In this document: positions 9,933 to 19,487 of the stretch, piece after piece | Layout: the number at the start of each line of letters is the position of its first letter | Position numbering within the stretch: the stretch's first letter is position 1 | Source: Culex pipiens pallens | Taxonomy: Eukaryota > Arthropoda > Insecta > Diptera > Culicidae | NCBI RefSeq assembly: GCF_016801865.2 | Contig: NC_068938.1 | Span: 199,743,077 to 199,807,076, forward strand | Length of the DNA stretch: 64,000 bases | Direction: 5' to 3' | The notes under the pieces: model-generated | Told to the model about the DNA's origin: nothing | The model's database searches: none | The model's input: the letters and a program-made list of their open reading frames with translations, nothing else | Position numbers and translations under genes: made by a program

Positions 9933-10580
9933 CAGATACTAACAGTACAACACAACCTCACAAAGCACACATTTACCTTCTTGACCACTTTGAATGTCCA
10001 AAAGCTGGAATAAACTTAATATAGGCGAAATAATTTCAGCTATCTTAATGCTTATCCATCCTCAGAAAAGCTCTAGTATCTATCAATTGCTGGGGTAATG
10101 ATCAAGGTTTTATCTAACTACCTACTATTTAAAAGTTAAAATGCATGAACCTGCAAAGCATTATGTTTGCAAAACAACAGGTAGATAACGGATTATAAGT
10201 GTAAACCGACTGCAGTAGCAAAAATAATATTCCATAAATTTGTTAACTTATTTTTGCCTTTGTTCTCGTCTCATTTGCATCAGTCAAGTTAGGAACATTT
10301 ATTACAATTAATTTATTTTGTATTTATTTATTAAGACAATTTCCGAACAAATCCTACTCATGTAATCCCACTAAATTCCAATTAAAGCAGTAATTTATTT
10401 CACCACTTTCTCCGAAATTCTACAATTACCATCACAAAATGCAACACCCGTTTTCCCTAACACGGACGCAACATTCAAGTACCTATTTCGGCTAGCCTTG
10501 AACGCGTTTTCCATGTGGAATACTTCGCATTGAAAAGTTGAGTGTGGTTAGAGTGATATCGTAAACAACAACATTGCAAA
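9933..10580 (+). promoter_or_regulatory. Transplanted upstream region of the AT-hook H1 gene
   Basis: Non-coding, about 98-99% like 23681-24328. It includes the CACGGACGCAACATTCAAGT block shared with H1 promoters. It now lies immediately upstream of an H4 gene, so it may supply that gene's promoter. No TATA box is seen in it. Confidence 0.55.
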
Positions 10581-10587
10581 AAAATAG

Positions 10588-10968
<381 letters not shown>

Positions 10969-11002
10969 GCGGAAGTCTCGCTCAACAACATTGAAATTAA
11001 AC

Positions 11003-11018
11003 GGCCCTTTTCAGGGCC
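11003..11018 (+). terminator. Histone 3' stem-loop of H4
   Basis: GGCCCTTTTCAGGGCC, 34 nt past the stop, followed by CACGAAAGAGTT at 11030. Confidence 0.95.
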
Positions 11019-11404
11019 ACCAAATCAATCACGAAAGAGTTGTTTCTTCAACCTGAATTTTACTCGGCTTTAATTACGAAACAACTACACTTGGGTTAAA
11101 ATCTGGAGCAAAGGGGTGGTACGACATTGCTCTTACTTTTTTTTTTTTTGCATTAAATCAAATTATGTTTTATTTCGTCGGTTTATAATCCAGGGGTTTA
11201 CAGGGTAAGAGATTCAGCACAACTGCTTTTCAGGCTTAATTATTATGGTGTTCAAGTGAACTGCAATTTTTAAACTAATTCTAAAGTCTACATCGCGCAT
11301 TTCAGGCTGCTGATTTTTTGAATTATTAAAATATCCTACCTAGCTTAATCAGAAAGCACGCTGCCTTAAAACTAACACACTCTCAAACACTCAATCACAC
11401 TCAC

Positions 11405-14053
11405 TCAGGGGTACAATCCACGGATTGACCCGTGCTCCGACACCAACGCCCTGTTCCGATGCTTCTCGGCCAGTGAAGCCAGCCTCGCGTCGACAGGTTC
11501 GATGCTAGCGAGCCGATGGAGGTCAGAGGACCTTGTTCTCCAGGGCTGGTTCAGAATCAGTCGCAGGAACTTGTTCTGGATCACCTGCAGCTTCTTCCGG
11601 TGGGTCATGGCACACCCCTGCCAGACCGGGGAACCGTACAGCAGCATCGGAGCCACCACCATCTTGTAGACTGCCAGCTTGTTCTTCAGCGATGCTTTCG
11701 ACCGACGGTTAATGATCGGGTACAGCTTCTTGAGCATCGCGATGCCCTTGATGATCCTGTCGTCGAGGTGGTACCGAAACAGCAGCTTGGAGTCGATCAG
11801 CAGTCCGAGATACCGAACGACCTGCGTCCAGTCCACCTCCGTTCCAATCACCTTCAGCTTTGTAGTTGGTTTGAGCCGATCCGTGTTGCGGTGGGGAAAC
11901 ACGATTGCTTGCGTTTTCGCCGCGTTCACGCAAATCTTCCAGTCGGAGAGATACCGCGTGTAGACATCCAGGCCATTCTGGAGTTTGGAGACGAGATGTC
12001 GGATGTTCCGCCCCTCATAGCTGATGGCCGAATCATCGGCGAAAAGGGAAAGCGTGCCGCCGCCGGGCAGAGGTGGAATGTCGGAAGTGTCCAGGTTGTA
12101 GAGCAGCGGGCCCAGAATGCTGCCTTGAGGAACTCCAGCTGGGCAATCGTACGGGTCTGATACAGAGCTTCCGATGTTGACTTGGGCGGTTCTCCTATCC
12201 AGGTAGTCGGAGATCACCTGCACCAGGTAGGTGGGAACGTTGAACTGCATCAGCTTGTGTACCAGACCGTCGTGCCACACGTTGTCGAACGCCTTCTCTA
12301 TGTCCATCAGCGCCATTACGGTGGTTTTCGAAACGGACTTGGCGCGTTGGATCATTTTGGTGACTCTCTGCAGCTGGTGGACTGTCGAATGGCCCCGGCG
12401 GAAGCCGAACTGCTCGTCCAGCAGGATGTTGTTTTCCTCGACGTGGGCAAGGAGGCGGCGGTAGATCAGCTTCTCAAACAGCTTGCTTAGGGAAGACAAC
12501 AAGCTGATGGGCCGATAGCTGGTCGGGCTGGACGGATCCTTGCCGGGCTTGAGTATTGGGACTACTTTGGCCCGCTTCCAGGCAGTCGGGAAGTATCCCA
12601 GCTCCAGGCAGCGGTTGAAGATGGCCACAAGAAGGGTTCGCGCTTTTTCCCCCAGGTGTTTCAGTACGATGTTGAAGATCCCATCGAAGCCCGGTGCCTT
12701 CATGTTCTTCAGTCCCTTCAGCCAGCCGGAGAGTTCCTCCAGCGTGATCTTTTGGTCGTCCGGCAGCACCCACGGCGTGTGGGCAAGTTGGTGGATGCTC
12801 TCAAGCACGGGACCCTCCATTGGGCTTACGATGTCACGTCCCAGGTTATGCGAGGTCAGGAAGTGACCCGCGATAAGGTTGGCTTTTTCAACGGGCGTGA
12901 CGGCAAGGTCATCGGATTTCAGGGGAGGGATTGGTTTGGGTTTTGTTTTCAGGATCTTAGTTAGGCGCCAGAAGGGCTTAGAGTAGGGTGGGATGGACTT
13001 GAGGTGTTTTGAAAACTGCCGGTTCCTGAACTTTTCTACCCTGACCGAGACGATCTTATTCAACTTCTTGAAAAGAGCCTTCCTACCTGGGTTCCCAGTT
13101 CTTTGGTACTGCCTCCTAACCGCGTTTCTGAGGGACATGATTCTCTTGGTTTCAGGGTCAATGTTCACAAACTTACTTGAAACCTCGGCCGTAGGGATGA
13201 ACAGGTCCTTGGCCTCGTTCAAGGAGTCCTCGAGAACTAGCAGGGCACGGTCGATGGCTTCCTTCGAGTCTAGCACCGGGTTCTCCTCCACCCGGTCGTC
13301 GACAAACTGCTTGAATCGAATCCAGTTGGCGCGATGGTAGTTGTGCCTCCTCAGACGCTGCCTCTCGTTGACCCTGGCCTCCAGGTTGAAGATCACCGGG
13401 AGATGATCCGAGGAGAGTTCGGTGAGAGCTTGGAGTGGTGTGCAGAATTCCGACAAGTTCGTCAGGGCGATGTCCAGAGTTGAACCGACGCCAGCGCGAG
13501 AGAAGAACGTCGGGCTCTCCGGATGCAGTACGACGTAATGGCCAGCTTGAAGATCCTCCGCAAGTACGTTCCCGTTCTTGTTGTTGCTTGGATTGCCCCA
13601 GAGCGAGTGCCGGGCGTTGAGGTCGCCGGCGATGATGAATCGTGGAAAGCGACGCGTCAGCTTAAGTAGGTCGTTCTTGTAGTCGGCCAGCGATCCGTCA
13701 ACGATCCGACATTGCTTGGGGCAGTAAACAGCCACGACTGCGACAGGGCCCGACGAGGTGTCGACCTCAACGCCGACCGCCTCAATGAACTTGGTCTGTA
13801 GACTGGGTAGGACCCGGAAATGGACCAGGTGATGCACCAGGACAGCGACGCCGCCCTTTTTGCAACGCGTTCTCTCGAGTGTAACCGGAACGTAGTCTGG
13901 CACCCAGACTTTATCCCCCGGCTTAAGGTGTGTTTCCGAAATGGCAGCGACTTCAATGTTGTTTGATCGAAGAAAGTCGCTTAGTTCCAATGTTTTCCTG
14001 CCAATAGAGCAGGAGTTCCAGATGAGGATGCGGGTTGGGGTGTAATTATCCAT
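11405..14053 (-). CDS. Jockey ORF2: APE endonuclease and reverse transcriptase
   Basis: 882 residues when started at MDNYTPTRILIWN. The open frame runs further upstream inside ORF1, but homology to endonucleases starts here. The N-terminal APE-type endonuclease (about 1-220) has IWNSCSI, ISETHL, GDLNARHSLWGN and SSDHLPVIF. The RT core has APGFDGI, YRPISLLSSLSKLFEKL, GFRRGHST, MDIEKAFDNVWH, GVPQGSILGPLLYNL and FADDSA. The start ATG overlaps the ORF1 stop as ATGGATAA, suggesting coupled re-initiation. Products nick the target and prime reverse transcription from the element RNA. Confidence 0.95.
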   Translation of the reverse strand: MDNYTPTRILIWNSCSIGRKTLELSDFLRSNNIEVAAISETHLKPGDKVWVPDYVPVTLERTRCKKGGVAVLVHHLVHFRVLPSLQTKFIEAVGVEVDTSSGPVAVVAVYCPKQCRIVDGSLADYKNDLLKLTRRFPRFIIAGDLNARHSLWGNPSNNKNGNVLAEDLQAGHYVVLHPESPTFFSRAGVGSTLDIALTNLSEFCTPLQALTELSSDHLPVIFNLEARVNERQRLRRHNYHRANWIRFKQFVDDRVEENPVLDSKEAIDRALLVLEDSLNEAKDLFIPTAEVSSKFVNIDPETKRIMSLRNAVRRQYQRTGNPGRKALFKKLNKIVSVRVEKFRNRQFSKHLKSIPPYSKPFWRLTKILKTKPKPIPPLKSDDLAVTPVEKANLIAGHFLTSHNLGRDIVSPMEGPVLESIHQLAHTPWVLPDDQKITLEELSGWLKGLKNMKAPGFDGIFNIVLKHLGEKARTLLVAIFNRCLELGYFPTAWKRAKVVPILKPGKDPSSPTSYRPISLLSSLSKLFEKLIYRRLLAHVEENNILLDEQFGFRRGHSTVHQLQRVTKMIQRAKSVSKTTVMALMDIEKAFDNVWHDGLVHKLMQFNVPTYLVQVISDYLDRRTAQVNIGSSVSDPYDCPAGVPQGSILGPLLYNLDTSDIPPLPGGGTLSLFADDSAISYEGRNIRHLVSKLQNGLDVYTRYLSDWKICVNAAKTQAIVFPHRNTDRLKPTTKLKVIGTEVDWTQVVRYLGLLIDSKLLFRYHLDDRIIKGIAMLKKLYPIINRRSKASLKNKLAVYKMVVAPMLLYGSPVWQGCAMTHRKKLQVIQNKFLRLILNQPWRTRSSDLHRLASIEPVDARLASLAEKHRNRALVSEHGSIRGLYP

Positions 14054-15227
14054 AAACGATTTGATAGGTGAACTCGAGGACCGCCATACTCTGTTCCTCG
14101 ACTGTTTGGCATTGCATGAGCTTGGCATACATGATCTTGAAGGTGTTGAGGAGCTCAGCCGCGGTGAGCAGTTTGGTTCTCGGTCTGGGGCCATCGCCGG
14201 GCGGGTTGGGCTTGACTCCTGGAGTTGGGTCAAATCTCTGGAAGCCGGGGGGAACCGGATTCGGAGCTGGCTTAGGCCGCAGGCCCGGAAGCGGAATTGG
14301 CTCGAGATTCGGAACTCTGTTGCGGTTGGGAAGAGCTGGAAAGCTCTCCTGGTTGATTGGGGTTGGCTTCGGACGACCGTTGTTCTTCCGGGCAGCCACG
14401 TTCTTCCGGAACTGAATAAATTCAGCACGCTTGGGGCAGGCACGATCGGTCGACGGATGATCACCACCGCAGTTGCAACACTTGGCCACCAGGATTTCAG
14501 CGGCACACTGGGCTTGGTCGTGGTTTTCACCACAGTTCGGACAGCGCGAGGCGAGAAAACAGTTTCGGCCGCCATGGCCGAAATTCAGGCACTTCCAGCA
14601 CTGGGTAACATCCCGATGGACCGGTCGATACTGCTCCCACTCGACCACCACGTTTGCGACGGCCTTGATTTGCTTGAGGTCCTTCAGCGTCGTGCTCCCC
14701 TTCTCCAGGTGGAGGAGGTAGAGTTGGTCGCGGAACTTGGTGTTGGTCTCCTTTCGGCGGATCTTGTGGACCGCGACAACCTTCAGGCCACAGTCGGAGA
14801 GGTAGTCGGTGAGTTCTCCTTCCTGCATCTCGTAGAGGCCCCGCAGGACCACTTTGAACGGCTTGTCCGCCGGGATGTCATGCGTGAAGAACGCAGCTTT
14901 CTTCTGCCGGAGGTACTCCAACACCGCGTTGAAGTGGGGCTTCGACGGCACGATTATTTTGTACCCATCCGTGCACAGTTTCATGGTGGCCTTGAGGCCA
15001 CGTTTGATCAACGCGTCGAGGTCGGCCTTGAGGTTGCCCTCAATCGACCTCACAAAAAAAGGCGGGAGCTTCTCCTTCCGCGGAACGGGTGCCGCCGGTG
15101 CCGGTCCAGGGTTGGCGAGCGGCGCGAACGGATTTTTCGCCAGCAGGGGGTCACCCGGCGGGCCGGGAAGGGGGCTGCCCCTCCTCTTCTTCGTCATCGG
15201 TTTAGCTTCCGACTTCTTTTCCTCCAA
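14046..15227 (-). CDS. Jockey ORF1: gag-like nucleic-acid-binding protein
   Basis: 393 residues. A Pro-rich basic N-terminus is followed by a PRE_C2HC-type region (FFTHDIPADKPFKVVLRGLY..EL..YL..CGLKV). Three CCHC zinc knuckles come at about 210-223, 229-241 and 251-264 (CWKCLNFGHGGRNC; CPNCGENHDQAQC; CNCGGDHPSTDRAC), then a Pro-rich tail. This layout is typical of Jockey-clade ORF1, which packages the RNA into a ribonucleoprotein. The 5' UTR is only 62 bp to the element edge. Confidence 0.93.
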   Translation of the reverse strand: MEEKKSEAKPMTKKRRGSPLPGPPGDPLLAKNPFAPLANPGPAPAAPVPRKEKLPPFFVRSIEGNLKADLDALIKRGLKATMKLCTDGYKIIVPSKPHFNAVLEYLRQKKAAFFTHDIPADKPFKVVLRGLYEMQEGELTDYLSDCGLKVVAVHKIRRKETNTKFRDQLYLLHLEKGSTTLKDLKQIKAVANVVVEWEQYRPVHRDVTQCWKCLNFGHGGRNCFLASRCPNCGENHDQAQCAAEILVAKCCNCGGDHPSTDRACPKRAEFIQFRKNVAARKNNGRPKPTPINQESFPALPNRNRVPNLEPIPLPGLRPKPAPNPVPPGFQRFDPTPGVKPNPPGDGPRPRTKLLTAAELLNTFKIMYAKLMQCQTVEEQSMAVLEFTYQIVYG

Positions 15228-15303
15228 AACTTTCCTTGTTGTCAGCGAGCTCTTTCCACGTCAGCGTCTAGAGACTGAATGATGAATGGGACATTGCTCT
15301 TAC

Positions 15304-15700
15304 GACCTTTCGTTCTATTTAAACGCGTGTAATGAAAGGCCGTCATACCGCCTCTTTCAAATGTTACTCCAGAAAATAAAGTTGAAATCAACGCGTTTCA
15401 CAATTGTCATATCAAAAGGGCGAAATGACAGTGAGGTTCTTTTGTTACGTACCGTAGAGTCGAAAATCTTGGGCAAAATAATTTTTGGGACGTGATGGAA
15501 ACGGAATTTACCATTTTCTAAGCACGATTTGTTTTACTGGCTGGCACAGGTTTAAATTTAATTAATTTAGTTTGTTGAGTTAAGTAGTTATCCGATAAGA
15601 TGAACGAGAAAAGTAGCTGTCAAAACACAACTTTTCAAGAATGGTTTCAAATCTGAACCATCCATACACCATTTTCAAATGTTATTCCAGCTAGGATAAT
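15304..15700. other. Intergenic, nothing recognised
   Basis: AT-rich spacer between the Jockey insertion and the H2A 3' signals. No gene, RNA or repeat seen. Confidence 0.5.
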
Positions 15701-15729
15701 CAAGAATACTCTTTCGTGAATATTTTAGT

Positions 15730-15745
15730 CGTCCTGAAAAGGACG
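15730..15745 (-). terminator. Histone 3' stem-loop of H2A
   Basis: Minus strand CGTCCTTTTCAGGACG with TTCACGAAAGAGTATTC downstream (about 15705-15721). The outer stem pair is C-G rather than the usual G-C. Confidence 0.92.
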
Positions 15746-15786
15746 GTTTGTTTGCGTTGATTGGACTCTTCTCTCTCTCTCTCGCT

Positions 15787-16176
15787 CTACTCAGAGGCTG
15801 CCACAGGCGCCTTCTCCGTTTTCTTCGGCAGCAGCACCGCCTGAATGTTCGGCAGTACTCCTCCCTGGGCGATGGTCACGTGGGACAGCAACTTGTTCAG
15901 CTCCTCGTCGTTCCGGATGGCCAACAGCAGATGGCGCGGGATGATTCGCGTCTTCTTGTTGTCCCGGGCGGCATTTCCGGCGAGTTCGAGAATTTCCGCC
16001 GCCAGGTATTCCATCACCGCAGCGAGATACACCGGGGCACCCGATCCGACGCGTTCACCGTAGTTTCCCTTCCGCAGCAACCGGTGAATCCGACCCACGG
16101 GAAACTGCAATCCAGCGCGGACCGACCGGGACCGAGCCTTGGCACGCACCTTTCCTCCCTTGCCACGTCCAGACAT
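15787..16176 (-). CDS. Histone H2A, divergent
   Basis: 129 residues against about 124 for the usual insect H2A. The histone fold and AGLQFPVGRIHRLLRKGNY, the acidic-patch ELAGNAARDNKKTRIIPRH and NDEELNKLL are conserved. Differences from the typical insect sequence as I know it are many: KVRAKARSRSVRAG in the tail, NYGERVGSG (usually NYAERVGAG), AAEILEL, RHLLLAI (usually RHLQLAI), LLSHVTI, and a C-terminus KTEKAPVAASE in place of KTEKKA. There is no SQ motif, so it is not H2A.X, and it lacks H2A.Z signatures. Intronless, stem-loop present, divergent to H2B 228 bp away. It is the only H2A in the window. Confidence 0.93.
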   Translation of the reverse strand: MSGRGKGGKVRAKARSRSVRAGLQFPVGRIHRLLRKGNYGERVGSGAPVYLAAVMEYLAAEILELAGNAARDNKKTRIIPRHLLLAIRNDEELNKLLSHVTIAQGGVLPNIQAVLLPKKTEKAPVAASE

Positions 16177-16404
16177 CTTTGAGCAGGTTGTTAATCAGCA
16201 GACAGTCGGCGATTGAATGATAGTGAAAAATTCGGAAATTTTGCTTTTAACCGGGAAGAATAGGAGAACGGGTCGAAAGGGGCGTGGTCTCCAATCCATA
16301 AGGCGGTTCATACGTCACCATTCTGCGCGAACAAAACGAGCTGACAGGTCCGAAATCGTCATCAATCTTTGACAGTCAATCAATCGATTAGCATCGTCAT
16401 CACC
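16177..16404. promoter_or_regulatory. H2A/H2B bidirectional promoter
   Basis: 228 bp between the two ATGs. A TTAAAAG TATA-like box for H2A is near 16243-16249 (minus); no clear TATA is seen for H2B. The block 16231-16300, with GGAGAACGG..CGAAAGGGGCGTGGTCTC, recurs in modified form inside the satellite-bearing elements (for example 19126-19198). Confidence 0.65.
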
Positions 16405-16803
16405 ATGGCACCGAAGGCAAGTCCAGGCGGCAAGGCCGTCAAGAAGGCGGCGGTTGGCAAGGCTCAGAAGAACATCTCCAAGGGCGACAAGAAGACCGGC
16501 GTCGGCAAGCGGAAGCCCCGCAGGAAGGAAAGCTACGGGATGTACATCTACAAGGTGTTGAAGCAGGTCCACCCTGACACCGGTATCTCGTCCAAGGCCA
16601 TGAGCATCATGAACAGCTTTGTCAACGACATCTTCGAGCGTATCGCCGCCGAAGCGTCCCGTCTGGCTCACTACAACAAGCGCTCGACCATCACGTCCCG
16701 CGAAATCCAGACCGCGGTTCGGCTGTTGCTGCCCGGGGAGTTGGCCAAGCACGCCGTGTCCGAGGGAACCAAGGCCGTGACCAAGTACACCAGCTCGAAG
16801 TAG
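16405..16803 (+). CDS. Histone H2B, divergent N-terminal tail
   Basis: 132 residues starting MAPKASPGGKAVKK. An in-frame ATG 12 codons upstream is not conserved. The fold from KESYGMYIYKVLKQVHPDTGISSK to KAVTKYTSSK is typical. The tail is about 8 residues longer than usual insect H2B, with KKTGVGKRKPRRKE where KKKKRKRKE is normal, and SYGMYIY replaces SYAIYIY. Intronless, stem-loop at 16834-16849, CACGAAAGAGTTACTC at 16861. It is paired with the divergent H2A, with which it would form a dimer, so the two may be a co-evolved variant pair. Confidence 0.95.
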   Translation: MAPKASPGGKAVKKAAVGKAQKNISKGDKKTGVGKRKPRRKESYGMYIYKVLKQVHPDTGISSKAMSIMNSFVNDIFERIAAEASRLAHYNKRSTITSREIQTAVRLLLPGELAKHAVSEGTKAVTKYTSSK

Positions 16804-16833
16804 AGGCGTTCTGCTGACCTTTCAAAATCAAAC

Positions 16834-16849
16834 GGCCCTTTTCAGGGCC
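16834..16849 (+). terminator. Histone 3' stem-loop of H2B
   Basis: GGCCCTTTTCAGGGCC, with CACGAAAGAGTTACTC at 16861-16876. Confidence 0.95.
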
Positions 16850-18010
16850 ACTACAATTTTCACGAAAGAGTTACTCTTAGTCCGATTTCTGGGTGCAATA
16901 TGTATGAAAATGTTAATTCTGTAACCAAACAAAACTTGTTCAATTAAATTGAGTTAATTGTCAAATTCAACGTGACAGGAGTAAAAGAGATCTCGGGTTA
17001 GTTTTCATAAGGTCGTAAGCGCCAGTTGTCCAAAATTGAGTTCTTGGCACGGTTGCACTCTACTAACGCACTACTAATGATCTACTCGAGCAGAATTTCC
17101 AAAAAAATAAATTTAAACGAAAATATCGCCCGCATATAAAAGGTCGAATGTGCTTTTCATACGGAGAAGTCACATACGTCCTTGGTGATGCAAGGTCGTA
17201 AGTACTGATAATTTCAAAAATGTACTTACGCTCATAGAAAAAGGACGTAAGTTCAGTTTTAATTGCTTTATGATTATGCGCACATGAGTTTTTACGAAAA
17301 AAGATGAATATTTGTTATCCCGTTAAAAACATTGCGCTGATTATATGACTTAAAGGATGCGCGAAGAATATTTTCCAATTTGCCAGCCAGCAAAACCCAG
17401 TTTCAGTCATTTATTCCGGAAGAGACGGCTAGCTTCCCCCAAAATCATCATTTTGTGTGGCAGCCTAAACCAACACAAAATCAAGTTGCATAATCTGTTC
17501 AGGAACAAGCGATAATGACCGCATCCATCTTATCACGCATAAACGCCCTCTCAAAACTCCAGGAACCCAAGTTCTTCAAGGTCCTATAGACCACTGAAGA
17601 AAAGATAAACAAATCAGTGGTAATTCGTCATTTTGTTCGTGCTCTCAGCTAGCGTATGAACCAACGCGAGAGATGTTTTCTCCCAATCTCCTCCAAAAAC
17701 ACAAAACATCGACTGCCCTCTTTGCGGGGGGTGTTGAAACGATGTTCAAAATAATAATGTTTGATTTAAATGTGGTTAAGTCATAAAATAAATAAATTTT
17801 GCCAATGGTCGTATTGTCATCCTTACTAAAAAAAAGTTCAAGATGGTATGTCAGAGACATAACCGAAAGACATAGGACCAAACAATTTGAATGTGTTTTT
17901 GGATTGCTAGTGAAATCTGAAATAACATTATTTTATTTTGTTTCATAGATTTGTCGGCAAAATTGTCATAAATGTTCTCCCAAGGTGAACCTTCCATGAG
18001 GGCACCGGCA

Positions 18011-18912
18011 ACTCCAGGTTGTGGCCACTACGGTCGAAATGTCAATTTTCATGTTCAGTATCAAAAACCATGAATTTTGATGTCCATATTGCCACAACTC
18101 GTATGGTTCTGTTAAAGACCCTCCGGGCCCCGGGGAAACCTGCTTTGAGATCACCGGCCACTCAAGGTTGTGGCCACTACTGTCGGAATGTCAATTTTCA
18201 TGTACAGTATCAAAAACCATGAATTTTGATACCCGTATTGCCACAACTCGTATGTTTCTGTAAATGTCCCCCTAGGCCCCGAGGGAACCTTCTTTGAGGG
18301 CACCGGCCACTCCAGGTTGTGGTCACTACTGTCAAAATGGCCATTATTATGGTCAGTATCAAAAACCATGAATTTTGATACCTATATTGCCACAACTCGT
18401 ATGTTTCTGTAAATGTCCCCCCAGGCCCCGAGGGAACCTTCTTTGAGGGCACCGGCCACTCCAGGTTGTGGTCACTACTGTCAAAATGGCCATTATTATG
18501 GTCAGTATCAAAAACCATGCATTTTGATACCCATATTGCCACAACTCGTATGTTTCTGTAAATGTCCCCCCAGGCCCCGGGGGAACCTTCTTTGAGGGCA
18601 CCGGCCACTCCAGGTTGTGGCCACTACTGTCGAAATGGCCATTATTATGTTCAGTATAAAAAACCATGAATTTTGATACCCATATTGCCACAACTCGTAT
18701 GTTTCTGTAAATGTCCCCCCACGCCCCGAGGGAACCTTCTTTGAGGGCACCGGCCACTCCAGGTTGTGGTCACTACTGTCAAAATGGCCATTATTATGGT
18801 CAGTATCAAAAACCATGAATTTTGATACCCATATTGCCACAACTCGTATGTTTCTGTAAATGTCCCCCCAGGCCCCGAGGGAACCTTCTTTGAGGGCACC
18901 GGCCACTCCAGG
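18011..18912 (-). repeat. 149-bp tandem repeat, 6 monomers (copy A)
   Basis: Period 149 bp from the spacing of CACTCCAGGTTGTGG. Each monomer has an inverted repeat GTATCAAAA...TTTTGATAC and a GGCCCCGGGG-type GC-rich stretch. Monomers differ at several positions, more than those in the long array at 30231-37560. Confidence 0.9.
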
Positions 18913-19125
18913 TTTTTTTTCACCACAGTCGAATTGGCCATTTTTCATGAGAACCGCCGCATCATAGCGACTTCCACGCCGTCCGCTTCGCTCGAATTTC
19001 CTCCTTCTGCTGCCGGTGGTTCTTCCTTCTGATTGCTGGTCCTCTTCTTCTATTGGCCGCTGCTGCTACTGCTCCGCGCCGGCCCGACGTGCACAGATCG
19101 AGTGCTCGTTCCAATGTGACTTGAT

Positions 19126-19198
19126 TTTGCGAAATTTTCTGGTTAAATAGCGGCACAGCCGGAGAACGGCACAAAAGGGGCGCGGTCTCGAATGCATA
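19126..19198 (-). promoter_or_regulatory. H2A/H2B promoter-like block in copy A
   Basis: Aligns with 16231-16300 of the H2A/H2B promoter: GAAATTTT...TTAA, GGAGAACGG, AAAGGGGCGCGGTCTC, AATGCATA. A CCAAT box (minus strand GACCAATCAGAGCG) and TATTTAACC are also present. Transcription in the H2A-like direction would run into the 149-bp repeats. Confidence 0.55.
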
Positions 19199-19487
19199 CG
19201 CTCGCTCTGATTGGTCATCTGTCCGATTTGTACTGAAAAATTACTCATTTTGATTGCATGTTTTAAGTGCTTTAACTATGTTTAGTCAAACTATCTATGT
19301 AGTTAAACAATAGCTGAAGTCTTCCTCTTTCGATTGGTGGTCCAACCATCTGGATTGATTCACAGGGAAAAAAGATATAAGCGTTCAAAATGTCCCCTTT
19401 TTTAACGCTTAAAAGTGACGCTTTGGATCGAATTTCTGAACTGGCCCCCCAATATAGTAAGTAGAGACATAGTCCTATGTCAAAAAA

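Larger units (their letters stand above)
9293..10580 (+). repeat. 1.29-kb duplicated segment (copy of 23041-24328)
   Basis: Base-for-base collinear with 23041-24328 (constant offset 13748), with only about a dozen mismatches by eye. It contains a decayed Jockey reverse-transcriptase 3' part (to about 9932) and then the upstream region of the AT-hook H1 gene, stopping exactly before that gene's ATG. The right edge here is an A7 run. The copy at 23041 is probably the source, because there the H1-type promoter block sits before an H1-type gene. Confidence 0.9.
11137..15289 (-). mobile_element. Full-length Jockey-clade non-LTR retrotransposon with target-site duplication
   Basis: 4153 bp, transcribed on the minus strand. 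The 14-bp direct repeat GACATTGCTCTTAC flanks it exactly at 11123-11136 and 15290-15303. The 3' end is a poly(A) (T run from 11137 on the + strand). It carries two overlapping intact reading frames (ORF1 gag-like, ORF2 endonuclease/RT). There are no internal stops and the TSD is perfect, so the insertion looks recent and may be competent. It sits between H4 and the H2A/H2B pair. Confidence 0.95.
17836..19487 (-). mobile_element. Satellite-bearing element, copy A
   Basis: About 1.65 kb. Left end GTTCAAGATGGTATGTCAGA; right end GACATAGTCCTATGTC plus A run. From left to right it has a terminal region, six 149-bp monomers (18011-18912), a linker with CTG/CTT-rich sequence, a histone-promoter-like block (19126-19198) and a terminal region. 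It is followed without a gap by copy B. No protein-coding frame is supported. Confidence 0.8.

Noticed and set aside
14061..15278. 405-codon + strand frame opposite the Jockey ORF1
   Set aside because: Antisense shadow of ORF1, which has three zinc knuckles; the + frame has no recognisable domain.
15787..16176. H2A.X or H2A.Z identity for the divergent H2A
   Set aside because: No C-terminal SQ motif (ends APVAASE) and none of the H2A.Z-specific loop or docking residues; body is of replication-dependent type with stem-loop.
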